The notes under the pieces were generated by a model. It saw only the letters and a program-made list of their open reading frames with translations, had not been told where the DNA came from and did no database searches. Shown piece after piece: positions 32,257-41,248 of a DNA stretch of 64,000 bases (position 1 is the first letter of the stretch; every line of letters begins with the position of its first letter). This DNA is from Saccharopolyspora sp. SCSIO 74807 (GTDB lineage: Bacteria; Actinomycetota; Actinomycetes; Mycobacteriales; Pseudonocardiaceae): contig NZ_CP146100.1 of assembly GCF_037023755.1 (NCBI RefSeq), positions 5,673,501 to 5,737,500 of the forward strand, written 5' to 3'. Both the position numbers and the translations under genes were made by a program.

Positions 32257-35013
32257 ATGGACGTTGATCCGGAACCGCTCGGCGCCGGACTGGATCACGA
32301 GTTCCTCGACCTGGCGCTTGCCGCGCACGGTGCGGTGCAGTGGTCGCTGCGGTTCGCCGACGGCAGAACCGCCTGGACGTCCGGGATGGACGTCCTTCTC
32401 GGCGTGCCCGGATCCGGTGTGGAAGACCTGCGAACCCGCCTGCACCAGCTGCTGGAGCCGCTGACGCTCTCGGCCCGCACCACCGATGCCTGGCAAGACC
32501 TCGAACTGGAGCAGCCGGTGCAGGACTCGAACGGCGAGACCCGGTTCGTGCGCTTCCACGCGCGCCGCATGGGCGCCGACCGCGGCGCTGACCTGATCGG
32601 CGTGGCCAGCGACGTCACCAAGGCGCGCCAGGATCGGCAGAACCTCACCGACCTGGCCGACCGGTACCGGCTGCTGGTGGAGCTGAGCCCGGACGCGATC
32701 TGCGTGCACCAGGACGGGCTGGTGCGCTACGCGAACTCCTCCACGCTGGAGATGCTCAGCTTGCGCTACGACGAGCTGATCGGACGCCCGATCACCGAGT
32801 TCGTGCGGCCGCGCTCGCTGACCGCCATGTACGAACGCCTCCGTGGGCTGACCGCGCCCGGTTCCCGCACCAAGCCATCGGAGGCCGAGCTGACCCGCCA
32901 GGACGGCAAAGTCGTCCCGGTCGAGCTGGTTTCGGTGCGCACCAGCTGGGAAGGCTACCCGGCGCTGCAGGTGATCCTGCGCGACATCACGACCAAGAAG
33001 GCCGCCGAGGCCACGTTGCGCTACCAGGCCGCACTGGTCCAGCACGTCAGCAACGCGATCATCGCGACCGATCGGGAGGGCGTGGTCACCAGCTGGAACC
33101 CGGCGGCCGAGGCGGTCTACGGGGTGGCGTCCGGCAAGGCGTTCGGCAGGCACGTCGGCGACCTGGTCGGCGCCCCGCTGCGGCCCGCCGACCTGCTGGG
33201 AGCCGAGGGCGGGGTGCTGGAGTCGCTGCACCGCGACGTCGACGGCCACGCGCTGCGGGTGCGGATCTCGGTGGCCGAGATGGACGACGGCTTCGTGCTG
33301 GTCTGCGCGGACGAGACGGCGCGCCGCCGCGCCGAACGGCACTTCGCCACGGTCATCGACGCGCTGGACGAGGGGGTGCTCGTCGGCGGGCCGGACGGAA
33401 CCTTCGAGTCGGCCAATCCGGCGGCGCTGCGGATCCTGCGCACGAACCGCGCCGAGCTCGTCGGGTCGGAGCTGGCCAGCTGGCCGATGTTCGACGAGAC
33501 CGGCCGCGTGGTGCCGCTGGACCAGCGCCCGTCCCGGGTCACCCAGCGCACCGGCCGTCCGGTGAACTCGCGGGTGGTGCGGGTGCAGCGGGGGGACGGC
33601 AGCAGCGTGTGGCTGGCCACCACGGCCCGGGCGCTGAACCCGGACGACAGGCCGCCGCACCGGGTGCTGGTGTCGTTCACCGACATCACCGAGAGCCGCG
33701 CGGCCCGCGAACGGCTCGAGCACGAGGCCACGCACGACCCGCTGACCGGGCTGGCGAACCGCACGATGGTGCTGCAGCACCTGGAGGCCACCGTCCGCGC
33801 CGATCCGCGCACCCGCCCGATGACGGTGCTGTTCGTGGACCTGGACAACTTCAAGCTCGTCAACGATTCGCTGGGCCACGGCGTCGGCGACGAGGTGCTG
33901 CGCAACATCGGGCAGCGGCTGGTGCGGGCCACCTCCGAGGGCGATCTGGTCGGCAGGCTCGGCGGGGACGAGTTCGTGGTCGCCACGCACGAAGAGCTCG
34001 ACGACGAACAGCGGTGCGTGCGGGCGGAGCACCTGCTGCGCACGCTCACCGAGCCGACGCACGTGGAGGGCATCCGGCTGCACGTGGACGCCAGCGTCGG
34101 CATCGTCGTTTCCGCGCCCGGGGACGACCGCAGCGCCCAGGACCTGCTGCGCGACGCCGACGTGGCGATGTACCGGGCCAAGTCCGAGGGCCGCGGCCGC
34201 TACGCGTTCTTCGACGTGGAACTCCGCGAGCGGGTGCAGCGGCACATGCTGCTGGAACAGGATCTGCGCAATGCCGCCGCGCTCGAGCAGCTGTGGGTGG
34301 CGCACCAGCCGGTGGTGGATCTGCGCACCGGCGAGATGGTCGCGGTGGAGGGGCTGCTGCGCTGGGACCACCCGGAGCACGGCACGATCTCGCCCGGCGA
34401 GTTCATCCCGCTGGCCGAGGAGAGCGACCTGATCAACAACATCGGGGAGTTCATGCTGCGCACGGTCACCCGCGAGGTCGCAGCGCTGCGCCAGCGGCAC
34501 GGCGGTCCGCTGCAGCTGAACGCGAACCTCTCACCGCGCCAGCTCGGCGACCCGCGGTTGCAGTCGAAGGTGCGGGCCGCGCTGGCGGAGTCCGGGCTGC
34601 CCCCGGGCGCGCTGTGCCTGGAGGTCACCGAGAACGCGCTCATGCAGGACGCGACCTCGGCGGTGCGGATGCTGCGGGCGCTGCGCGGGCTGGGCGTGTT
34701 CCTGGCGATCGACGACTTCGGCACCGGGTATTCCTCGCTGGCGCAGTTGCGGCGGCTGCCGCTGGACACGCTCAAGATCGACCGGTCGTTCATCACCGAC
34801 CTCGGCGAGTCCGACGACGTGGAGGCGATCGTGACCAGCATCGTGGCGATGGCGCACGCGGTCGGGCTCTCGGTGGTCGCCGAGGGCGTGGAAACCCCGC
34901 GGCAGCTGGAGATCCTGCGCGACATCGGGTGCGACCAGGGGCAGGGCTACTACTTCGGCAAGCCGGTGCCGGTGGACCGGCTGCCCGCGCGGGACCGTTC
35001 GGCCTCGCGCTGA
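32257..35013 (+). CDS. PAS-GGDEF-EAL protein (cyclic di-GMP turnover)
   Basis: A 918-residue cytoplasmic sensor. An N-terminal PAS-like region (about residues 1-130) and three further PAS domains (135-260, 262-370, 365-480) are followed by a GGDEF domain with intact GGDEF (about 567-571) and an EAL domain. The EAL signature reads EGL (VAVEGLLRW near 698); the other catalytic blocks ENALM, IDDFGTGYSSL, KIDRSFI and VVAEGVET are present. It could therefore both make and degrade c-di-GMP. The allosteric I-site (RxxD five residues before GGDEF) reads SEGD, so product inhibition is likely absent. No membrane segment. It ends two bases from the convergent IclR gene. Confidence 0.92.
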   Translation: MDVDPEPLGAGLDHEFLDLALAAHGAVQWSLRFADGRTAWTSGMDVLLGVPGSGVEDLRTRLHQLLEPLTLSARTTDAWQDLELEQPVQDSNGETRFVRFHARRMGADRGADLIGVASDVTKARQDRQNLTDLADRYRLLVELSPDAICVHQDGLVRYANSSTLEMLSLRYDELIGRPITEFVRPRSLTAMYERLRGLTAPGSRTKPSEAELTRQDGKVVPVELVSVRTSWEGYPALQVILRDITTKKAAEATLRYQAALVQHVSNAIIATDREGVVTSWNPAAEAVYGVASGKAFGRHVGDLVGAPLRPADLLGAEGGVLESLHRDVDGHALRVRISVAEMDDGFVLVCADETARRRAERHFATVIDALDEGVLVGGPDGTFESANPAALRILRTNRAELVGSELASWPMFDETGRVVPLDQRPSRVTQRTGRPVNSRVVRVQRGDGSSVWLATTARALNPDDRPPHRVLVSFTDITESRAARERLEHEATHDPLTGLANRTMVLQHLEATVRADPRTRPMTVLFVDLDNFKLVNDSLGHGVGDEVLRNIGQRLVRATSEGDLVGRLGGDEFVVATHEELDDEQRCVRAEHLLRTLTEPTHVEGIRLHVDASVGIVVSAPGDDRSAQDLLRDADVAMYRAKSEGRGRYAFFDVELRERVQRHMLLEQDLRNAAALEQLWVAHQPVVDLRTGEMVAVEGLLRWDHPEHGTISPGEFIPLAEESDLINNIGEFMLRTVTREVAALRQRHGGPLQLNANLSPRQLGDPRLQSKVRAALAESGLPPGALCLEVTENALMQDATSAVRMLRALRGLGVFLAIDDFGTGYSSLAQLRRLPLDTLKIDRSFITDLGESDDVEAIVTSIVAMAHAVGLSVVAEGVETPRQLEILRDIGCDQGQGYYFGKPVPVDRLPARDRSASR

Positions 35014-35015
35014 AC

Positions 35016-35783
35016 TCAGCGCGACTCGGTGCTGTGCAACGCCGTTTCGGCCCGCGCCACAGCGGCACGCATTTCCCGCACGAGGTGCGGAATCCGCTGC
35101 GCGTCGAATCGGGCCGAGGGCACTGAGACCGAGAACGCGGCCACCGCCTCGCCCGACGCATCGCGCAGCACCGCGCCCACCGCCGACACCCCGGTCTCGG
35201 TCTTGTCCCGGTTGATCGAGTAACCCTGCTTGCGCACCAGGCGAAGTTCCCGCAGCAGCGCTTTCCAGTCCTTCTCGGACAACCGGTCGGCATCCCCTTC
35301 CCTGCGGTAGAGCTGTTCGAGCTGGTCCTGCGCCAGTTCCGCGAGCAGCGCCTTGCCACCGGAGGAAAGGTGTGCGGACAGGACTCCGCCCTGCCGATCG
35401 CCGACGTGCAGCAGCCGCGTCGATTCGACCGAGGCGAGGAACCTTGTCTGAGTGCCGACCCGCACGAGCAGGTTGACCGTCTCCTGCACCCGCTCGCACA
35501 GCGCGTCCATGTGCGGGTGAACCGCGCGGCGCAGGAGCTGGTTCGGCCGCCCGGAGACCCGGCCGGCCGCCAGCGCCGGGCCGGGAACGTAGGTCCGGCT
35601 GTCGTCCTGGATCGCGAAATCGCGGTACACCAGCATGGAAAGCAGCCGGTGCGCCGTGGAACGGGCGATGCCGAGCTCTTCTGCCGCGTCGCTGACCCGG
35701 AGTCCACCTTGGTCGCGCAGCAGTTGCAGCAGCAGCAACGCGTTGTCAACGGAGCTGAGCGCGTACGGCGGCTTGTTCTTCAT
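35016..35783 (-). CDS. IclR-family transcriptional regulator
   Basis: A 255-residue IclR regulator: N-terminal winged HTH (LRVSDAAEELGIARSTAHRLLSML at about residues 28-51) and a C-terminal effector domain with SSGGKALLAEL, RKQGYSINRDKTETGVSAVG and AAFSVSVPSARF. It probably binds a small organic acid or aromatic catabolite. The gene is followed by no target; the amidohydrolase gene upstream (35851) is in the same direction and may be controlled by it or by the MarR protein. Stop codon lies two bases from the stop of the convergent PAS-GGDEF-EAL gene, leaving no room for a terminator. Confidence 0.88.
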   Translation of the reverse strand: MKNKPPYALSSVDNALLLLQLLRDQGGLRVSDAAEELGIARSTAHRLLSMLVYRDFAIQDDSRTYVPGPALAAGRVSGRPNQLLRRAVHPHMDALCERVQETVNLLVRVGTQTRFLASVESTRLLHVGDRQGGVLSAHLSSGGKALLAELAQDQLEQLYRREGDADRLSEKDWKALLRELRLVRKQGYSINRDKTETGVSAVGAVLRDASGEAVAAFSVSVPSARFDAQRIPHLVREMRAAVARAETALHSTESR

Positions 35784-35850
35784 CCGAGAATCGTATTCTG
35801 CTGACCGGGATCTTGGCTCTGACCGCCGGGCGCACGTCCGGGAACCGGCG

Positions 35851-36774
35851 TCAACCGAACCGGGGCAACAGCCGCCCGGCGTTGACCCGGTCCACTTCGG
35901 CGTGGTCGATTCCGTCCCAGGCGTCCAGCTTGCCGGTGAACCAGGTCGCCATTTCTGCCGTGGCGTAGGGGAAATCGCTGCCGAACAGCACGTGCCCGAG
36001 CTCGGCGAACCGGGTCAGCGCCGGAAGCGAGTACTCGGAGGCCGACAGCGCGGTGTCGAAGTAGAAGCCGCGCAGGTCCGCCAACAGCTGCCCGGCATCA
36101 CGGCTCGGATCGTCGAGGGCGAGCGAACCGGCGATGCGTTCGGCCGCGTACGGCAGGAACCCGCCCGCGTGCGGCAAGATGATCTTGAGGTTCGGGAACC
36201 GGCGCGGTACGCCGCGGGCAGCCAGGTTCACCGCCGCCCGGGTGGTGTCGAGCAGGAAATCCGCCGCATAGGGCGGAACCCCGGGAACGGGCTCGGCGGG
36301 CAGCGCGGACGGGTGCACGAACACCACAGCCGCACGAGCGTCCAATTCGGCCATCAACGGGTCGAACTCCGGATCGCCGAGGTAAGTCCCGTTGCTGTTG
36401 GCAAGCAACACCACTCCGTCCGCGTGCAGCTCGTCCAGCGCGTAGGCGGCCTCGTGCACCGCACCGTTCACGTCCGGCAACGTCAACGTGGCCCAGAATC
36501 CGAAGCGTCCGGGATGTTCCGCAGCCAGCCCGGCGCAGAACTCGTTGAGCTCGCGCGCGAACTCGCGGGCGCCGTCGTTCAGCCAAGGCTCCACGCCGGG
36601 AGTGGTGATCGACAGGATGGCCGCCTCGATCCCGTTGCGCTGCATCAGCTCCAGCGAGGCATCCGCACTCCATTCCGGAATCCCGCGGCCGCCCGCGGAA
36701 ACGCCGGCGCGCGAGAGCCGCTGCCGGTAGCGGGGCGGCACGACGTGGTGGTGGACATCGATGCGCCCGGTCAT
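35851..36774 (-). CDS. Amidohydrolase 2 family protein (ACMSD/resorcylate decarboxylase-like)
   Basis: A 307-residue metal-dependent TIM-barrel hydrolase or decarboxylase of the ACMSD-like family. Metal-site motifs are the N-terminal DVHHHVVPP, VVFVHPSALP, ILPHAGGFLPY and the C-terminal FGSDFPYATAE. Members decarboxylate or hydrolyse aromatic-ring catabolites (aminocarboxymuconate semialdehyde, resorcylates, orotate-like compounds). ATG 36774 has GGAGGAG. It is divergent from a MarR gene and two palindromes lie between them, so a MarR-controlled aromatic-acid response is likely. Substrate not determinable. Confidence 0.82.
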   Translation of the reverse strand: MTGRIDVHHHVVPPRYRQRLSRAGVSAGGRGIPEWSADASLELMQRNGIEAAILSITTPGVEPWLNDGAREFARELNEFCAGLAAEHPGRFGFWATLTLPDVNGAVHEAAYALDELHADGVVLLANSNGTYLGDPEFDPLMAELDARAAVVFVHPSALPAEPVPGVPPYAADFLLDTTRAAVNLAARGVPRRFPNLKIILPHAGGFLPYAAERIAGSLALDDPSRDAGQLLADLRGFYFDTALSASEYSLPALTRFAELGHVLFGSDFPYATAEMATWFTGKLDAWDGIDHAEVDRVNAGRLLPRFG

Positions 36775-36790
36775 GTCTCCTCCGAATTAC

Positions 36791-36822
36791 TTAGCTTGCT
36801 AACTACCTTTCCGGTAAGGTAG
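36791..36822. promoter_or_regulatory. Two adjacent palindromes between divergent amidohydrolase and MarR genes
   Basis: TTAGC..GCTAA (36791-36802) is followed immediately by CTACCTT..AAGGTAG with a 6-base centre (36803-36822). The second ends five bases before the MarR start codon at 36828. Both are sized for a MarR dimer and would couple the two divergent genes. Confidence 0.7.
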
Positions 36823-36827
36823 CAGCC

Positions 36828-37310
36828 ATGTCGCAAGCGCCGCAAAATCCCGAGCACGACGGGACATCCGAGCTCTCGCGGGCCACCGACGCGCTGTTCC
36901 TGGCCATGCGCCGCGCGCGGGCCGCCAACGCCGGCGCGGGCGGCCTCTCGCTCGCCCAGCTCGCACTGGTGCTGCCGCTGGCCGGCGAGGGCGAACTGCC
37001 CGTCGGCGACCTCGCGGTAGCGGCGGGCGTCGCGTTGCCGACCGCGACCCGGATGCTCAAGCAGCTCGAAGGCAAGGGTTTCGTCACCCGCCGCCGCAGC
37101 CCGGACGACGAGCGACGCGTGCTGATCGGGCTCACTCCCGAAGGAGCCGCGGAGCTGGACCGGCTGCGCACCCGCCAGCGCCGCGCGCAGGCCGCCGGTT
37201 ACGCGGAATTCAGCCCGGACGAGCGGTGGCAGCTCGCGCGGCAGCTCAACAGGCTCGCCGAAGTGATCGATGCGCAGTACCGCGGCCTGGCCCGGCTCGA
37301 AAAGGAATAG
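36828..37310 (+). CDS. MarR-family transcriptional regulator
   Basis: A 160-residue MarR regulator with the winged HTH at about residues 45-110 (LPVGDLAVAAGVALPTATRMLK, TRRRSPDDERRVLIGLTPEG) and terminal dimerisation helices. ATG 36828 lies only five bases from an operator palindrome, so the transcript is probably leaderless or nearly so and the gene represses itself. Likely target: the divergent amidohydrolase gene at 35851-36774. A DinB-type gene follows 33 bases downstream in the same direction and could be cotranscribed. Confidence 0.87.
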   Translation: MSQAPQNPEHDGTSELSRATDALFLAMRRARAANAGAGGLSLAQLALVLPLAGEGELPVGDLAVAAGVALPTATRMLKQLEGKGFVTRRRSPDDERRVLIGLTPEGAAELDRLRTRQRRAQAAGYAEFSPDERWQLARQLNRLAEVIDAQYRGLARLEKE

Positions 37311-37343
37311 CCCGGGCGCGCGGTCGGTGCCAAGGTTCGTGCC

Positions 37344-37970
37344 ATGCCGACCATCACCGCTGAACACCTCGACCGCGCCGTGCACCTCGCCGTGGACCTG
37401 CTGCGGCAGGCACCGCCGGACGCCTGGGGCGAAACCGCCGGAGCGCTGGAATGGGACTGCTGGGAGACGGCCGAGCACCTCGGCGACGACCTGTTCGGCT
37501 ACGCGGCCCAGCTCGGCCCGCGGACTCCCCCGCTGGACGACCTGATCGGCTTCTCGTACTCGGCACGCCGCCCGGGCGGGCCGATGAACGCCGTGCACGC
37601 CGACCGCGGTGCCGGACCGGACGGGCTCCTCCAGGCGCTCGAGGCGAGCGGGGCGCTGCTGAGCGCGATGGTGCGCACGACGCCGCCGCAGGTCCGCGCG
37701 CACCACATCTTCGGCGCCTCCGACGCGGCCGGTTTCGCAGCGATGGGAATCGTGGAAACCCTTGTGCACACCGATGATCTGGCACACGGCCTCGGGCTCG
37801 ACTGGGATCCGCCCGCGGAGCTGTGCGAGCTCGTGCTGGAGCGGTTGTTCCCGGACGTGTCCACCGGAGCGGAGCCGTGGCCGAGCCTGTTGTGGGCGAC
37901 CGGGCGGATCGAGCTGCCCGGGCTGCCGCGCCGGACTTCGTGGCGCTGGTACGGCGAGCCGGGCGAATGA
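37344..37970 (+). CDS. DinB/maleylpyruvate isomerase-like protein
   Basis: A 208-residue four-helix-bundle protein of the mycothiol-dependent maleylpyruvate isomerase N-terminal/DinB superfamily. The putative metal His residues are in WETAEHLGDDLFGY (about residues 37-50) and ETLVHTDDLAHGLG (about 137-150), typical spacing for the family. These proteins transfer mycothiol or act in thiol-linked detoxification, but many have no known substrate. ATG 37344 with no clear ribosome site. Position after the MarR gene suggests a shared stress or aromatic-catabolism role. Confidence 0.75.
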   Translation: MPTITAEHLDRAVHLAVDLLRQAPPDAWGETAGALEWDCWETAEHLGDDLFGYAAQLGPRTPPLDDLIGFSYSARRPGGPMNAVHADRGAGPDGLLQALEASGALLSAMVRTTPPQVRAHHIFGASDAAGFAAMGIVETLVHTDDLAHGLGLDWDPPAELCELVLERLFPDVSTGAEPWPSLLWATGRIELPGLPRRTSWRWYGEPGE

Positions 37971-38061
37971 CCCGGTGTGGACGCGGTGCGCTCCTGCGGC
38001 GATGATCGGGCCCCGAAAGCGGAACATCGTCGTGCCGCAAATCGACAGGGAGGGCTGCGAG

Positions 38062-39357
38062 ATGTCCGACGCGCAGGGTTACGGCCGCGACCGGCAGTCG
38101 GCCATCTACCGCGCCGGGGTTTCCGGCCGACGACCGGCCGTGCCCACCGACTTCGCCGCGTTGAGCAGGCGCGCGAAGCGCAAGACCACGGCACGGGGCT
38201 GGGCCTACGTCGCTGGTGGCGCAGGCTCGGGTGCGACGATGCGCGCCAACCGCGACGCCTTCGACCGGTGGTCGATCGTGCCGCGGATGCTGCGCGACGT
38301 GTCCGAGCGGGACCTGAGCGTGCAGCTGTTCGGACGCCGGGTCCCCGCACCGGTCCTGTTCGCCCCGATCGGCGCCGCGGACCTGGTGCATCCCAGCGCC
38401 GACATCGGCATCGCCACCGCCGCGGCAAGGCTCGGCCTGCCGTACGTGTTCTCCAGCCAGGCCTGCGCGCCGATGGAGCAGTGCGCCGCTGCCATGGGTG
38501 ACGCGCCGCGGTGGTTCCAGCTGTACTGGAGCACCGACGAGGAGCTGGTCGACAGCTTCCTGTACCGGGCGAAGCGCTGCGGCGCCGAGGCGATCGTCGT
38601 CACGCTGGACACGACGCTGCTCGGGTGGCGGCCGCAGGACCTCAACCTCGGTTCGCTGCCGTTCGCCCAAGGACGCGGGATCGCGCAGTACACATCGGAT
38701 CCGCGGTTCCGGCAGATGATCCGCGAACGGGTCGAGTCCGGAAAGGACAGTGGCTCAGCGGTTTCGGTCACGCTCTCGGCTATCCGCGCATTGCTGTCGA
38801 TGAGTCGTCGTTTTCCCGGCTCGCTGCTGGGAAATCTGCGTTCACCGGAACCGCGGGCGGCAGTTCAGACCTTTTTGGACACCTACTCGCGGCCGTCCCT
38901 GGGCTGGTCGGACATCGCCACGCTGCGGGACCGCACCGACTTGCCGATCGTGCTCAAGGGCGTGCTGCACCCGGACGACGCGCGGCGCGCGGCCGACTCC
39001 GGAGTGGACGGAATCGTGGTGTCCAACCACGGCGGGCGGCAGGTGGACGGCTCGATCGCCGCGCTGGACGCGCTCGCCGAGATCGCGCCCGTCGTCGGTG
39101 ATGCGCTCACGGTGCTGTTCGACAGCGGCATCCGCGGCGGCGCCGACGTGTTCAAAGCACTCGCGCTGGGTGCCGATGCGGTCGCCGTCGGCAGGCCCTA
39201 GCTGTACGGGCTCGCCGTCAACGGCGCGGACGGCGCACACGACGCGGTCGCCGACATAGTCGCCGAGTTCGACCTGACCCTCGGCCTCAGCGGCCACACC
39301 TCCCCCGCTTCCCTCACCCCGGACGCGCTGCGCCGCACCCCCACCGGTTCGGAGTGA
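38062..39357 (+). pseudogene. FMN-dependent alpha-hydroxy acid oxidase (lactate 2-monooxygenase-like) interrupted by one TAG
   Basis: A 431-codon reading frame of the L-lactate oxidase/lactate 2-monooxygenase family with a single in-frame TAG at 39199-39201 (codon 380). FMN and active-site motifs are present upstream: WAYVAGGAGSGATMRANRDAF, LYWSTDEELV, TLDTTLLGWRPQDLNLG, LKGVLHPDDA, and the active-site His in VSNHGGRQVDG. The break falls in the highly conserved GRP-Y-xYGLA motif: codons read GRP, TAG, LYGLA. So TAC or TAT (Tyr) became TAG. The frame then continues with normal codon use for 51 more residues to TGA at 39355. The truncated protein would lack part of the FMN phosphate site and the last helices. 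ATG 38062 has AGGGAGGG. Confidence 0.85.
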
Positions 39358-39398
39358 AGGACCTCGTCGCCCGTTCGGTAGAAGGAGTCCTTCGCTCC
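39351..39398. terminator. Inverted repeat at the end of the interrupted oxidase gene
   Basis: GGAGTGAAGGAC (39351-39362) pairs with GTCCTTCGCTCC (39387-39398), twelve base pairs with one G-T, around a 24-base loop. It overlaps the original TGA, so it marks the natural gene end and supports the view that the upstream TAG is a mutation. No T-tract. Confidence 0.5.
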
Positions 39399-39458
39399 AC
39401 GCGGTCCGCTCCGTCCGGGTGAGCGCCGGGCGTGTCGTCGTCCGGACCGGGAACGAAA

Positions 39459-39524
39459 AGGTTTAACCAAAGCGTTGACAGGCGCTCAGGCTGGTAACTA
39501 GGTTTTCGGCATTGGTCCTACCAA
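39459..39524 (+). promoter_or_regulatory. Promoter with FadR-type operators for the GntR-transketolase region
   Basis: TTGACA (39475-39480) and TAGGTT (39499-39504) with an 18-base spacer. Downstream, TTGGTCCTACCAA (39512-39524) is a perfect 5+5 palindrome of the TGGTNNNACCA FadR type. Upstream of the -35, AGGTTTAACCA (39459-39469) is a partial second copy. This is autoregulation by the adjacent regulator. Confidence 0.8.
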
Positions 39525-39543
39525 GTCGGCCTGGGAGGTTCCG

Positions 39544-40239
39544 GTGGGAGTCGATCTCGCGTATCTGGTGCGCAGCCTCGCCGAGCAGGCGAACCAGGAG
39601 CCCGGCACCGGCAACCTGCGGCTGCCGACCGAGCGGGAGCTGGTGGACTCGCTGGAGATCAGCCGCGGCTCGCTGCGCGAACAGCTGTCCATGCTGGAGA
39701 CGATGGGGTTCCTGACCAGGACCCAGGGCCGCGGCTCCTACCTGGGCGTGCCGGACGCGAGCTTCCTGCAGCTGTACTTCGACCTCTCCAGCGAACTCGG
39801 CCAGCTCGGCGGTGGCCAGTTCCGCGCCGCCCGGGAAATGCTGGAGATCTCGATGTCCGAGGCCGCCGCCCGGCAGGCCACCGCCGACGACGTCGACACG
39901 CTGCGCGGTCTGGTCGACGAAATGGTGCAGGCAAGCGCCGCCGGTGCGGACGACCGGGCGCTGGAGGCGGACCTGGAGTTCCACCGGCACCTGTTCGTCA
40001 TTGTGGACAACCCGATCTTCACGATGCTGCACGACGGGCTCGGTCACGTGCTGCGCGACGAGGTGGTCGAGCGCAGGCACACCGCGGTCCGCCAGGAAAC
40101 CCTGAAAGCGGGCCAGACCCGGGCCATCGACACCGTCCACTACGGAATCGTCGACGCGGTTTCGGAACGCGACGGCGAAGGCGCCCGAACGGCCATGCGA
40201 CGCCATTTCGAGGTGTGGTCCTCGCTGACCGGCCGCTGA
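39544..40239 (+). CDS. FadR-subfamily GntR transcriptional regulator
   Basis: A 231-residue GntR regulator of the FadR (FCD) type. The winged HTH is in residues 10-75 (LRLPTERELVDSLEISRGSL), followed by an all-helical FCD domain with the metal/ligand residues in DLEFHRHLFVIVDNPIF and a later HYGIVDAV His. The GTG at 39544 has GGGAGG six bases upstream. Its promoter carries the expected TGGTNNNACCA palindrome. It likely controls the split transketolase genes that begin 121 bases downstream and responds to a small carboxylate or sugar acid (inference). Confidence 0.87.
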   Translation: MGVDLAYLVRSLAEQANQEPGTGNLRLPTERELVDSLEISRGSLREQLSMLETMGFLTRTQGRGSYLGVPDASFLQLYFDLSSELGQLGGGQFRAAREMLEISMSEAAARQATADDVDTLRGLVDEMVQASAAGADDRALEADLEFHRHLFVIVDNPIFTMLHDGLGHVLRDEVVERRHTAVRQETLKAGQTRAIDTVHYGIVDAVSERDGEGARTAMRRHFEVWSSLTGR

Positions 40240-40360
40240 CAGCGGCGAACTCCCCCGCGCCCGCACGGCGCGCCGCGTCGTGCTGCCCGGATTCGGACCG
40301 GTCGCCGATTGCGGCCTCGCTGCAACGAATTCCGACTCCGCTACAAGAGGAAGGAATACC

Positions 40361-41248
40361 ATGACCACAGTGGACCAGCCGCTTACCGCGAGTCCGGAAC
40401 TCGCGGAACGGGCCGCGCGGGTGCGCGCCGCCGCGTACCGGATGCGCCACCACATCCTCAACATGGGCGAGGCGCAAGGGCAGGGCTACGTCGGCCAAGC
40501 GCTCGGCGTCGCCGACATGCTCGCGGTCAGCTACGTCGACCAGCTCCGGCTGCGAGCCGACGATCCACATTGGTCCGAACGCGACCGTTTCTTGCTGTCC
40601 ACCGGGCATTACGCGATCGCGCTGTACGCCGCGCTGGCCGAGGTGGGAACCGTTCCGGTGGACGAACTGGAGACCTACGGCTCGGACGGCTCGCGGCTGC
40701 CGATGTCCGGGATGGCGACCTACACGCCCGGAATGGAGATCTCCGGCGGCTCCCTCGGGCACGGGCTGACCGTGGCCGTCGGGATGGCGCTCGGGCTGCG
40801 GCACCAGGACAACCCGGCCCGGGTGTTCAACTTCCTCTCCGACGGGGAGCTGAACGAGGGCTCCACTTGGGAAGCCGCCATGGGTGCCGCGCACCACGAA
40901 CTCGGCGCGCTGACCGCGATGGTGGACATGAACGCGCTGCAAGCCGACGGGAAGACCGCCGGCGTGCTCGGCATCGAACCCGCCGAGCAGAAGTGGGCCG
41001 CCTGCGGCTGGTTCACCCAGCGCGTGGACGGCAACGACGTCGAAGCGCTGCTTGCCGCGTTCGACGCCGCCGCGGAGCAGGCGAGTTCGCGCGGGCGGCC
41101 GTCGGTGATCCTCTGCGACACGCGGATCGGACGCGGCGTCCCGTTGCTGGAAACCCGCGAGAAGGCGCACTTCATGCGCATCGACGAGCACGAGTGGCAA
41201 CAGTGCCGCGAGCAGCTGACCGACGGCGAAGGAGCGACGACACGATGA
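40361..41248 (+). CDS. Transketolase, N-terminal (thiamine diphosphate) subunit
   Basis: A 295-residue protein equal to the N-terminal third to half of transketolase. It contains RFLLSTGHYAIALYAAL, ISGGSLGHGLTVAVGMALG and the thiamine-diphosphate/Mg2+ motif SDGELNEGSTWEAAM ending in VDMNALQADG. Split transketolases in bacteria pair this subunit with the C-terminal one and often serve catabolism of unusual sugars rather than the central pentose phosphate pathway. ATG 40361 has AAGAGGAAGG. Its TGA overlaps the next start (ATGA). Regulator at 39544. Confidence 0.9.
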   Translation: MTTVDQPLTASPELAERAARVRAAAYRMRHHILNMGEAQGQGYVGQALGVADMLAVSYVDQLRLRADDPHWSERDRFLLSTGHYAIALYAALAEVGTVPVDELETYGSDGSRLPMSGMATYTPGMEISGGSLGHGLTVAVGMALGLRHQDNPARVFNFLSDGELNEGSTWEAAMGAAHHELGALTAMVDMNALQADGKTAGVLGIEPAEQKWAACGWFTQRVDGNDVEALLAAFDAAAEQASSRGRPSVILCDTRIGRGVPLLETREKAHFMRIDEHEWQQCREQLTDGEGATTR

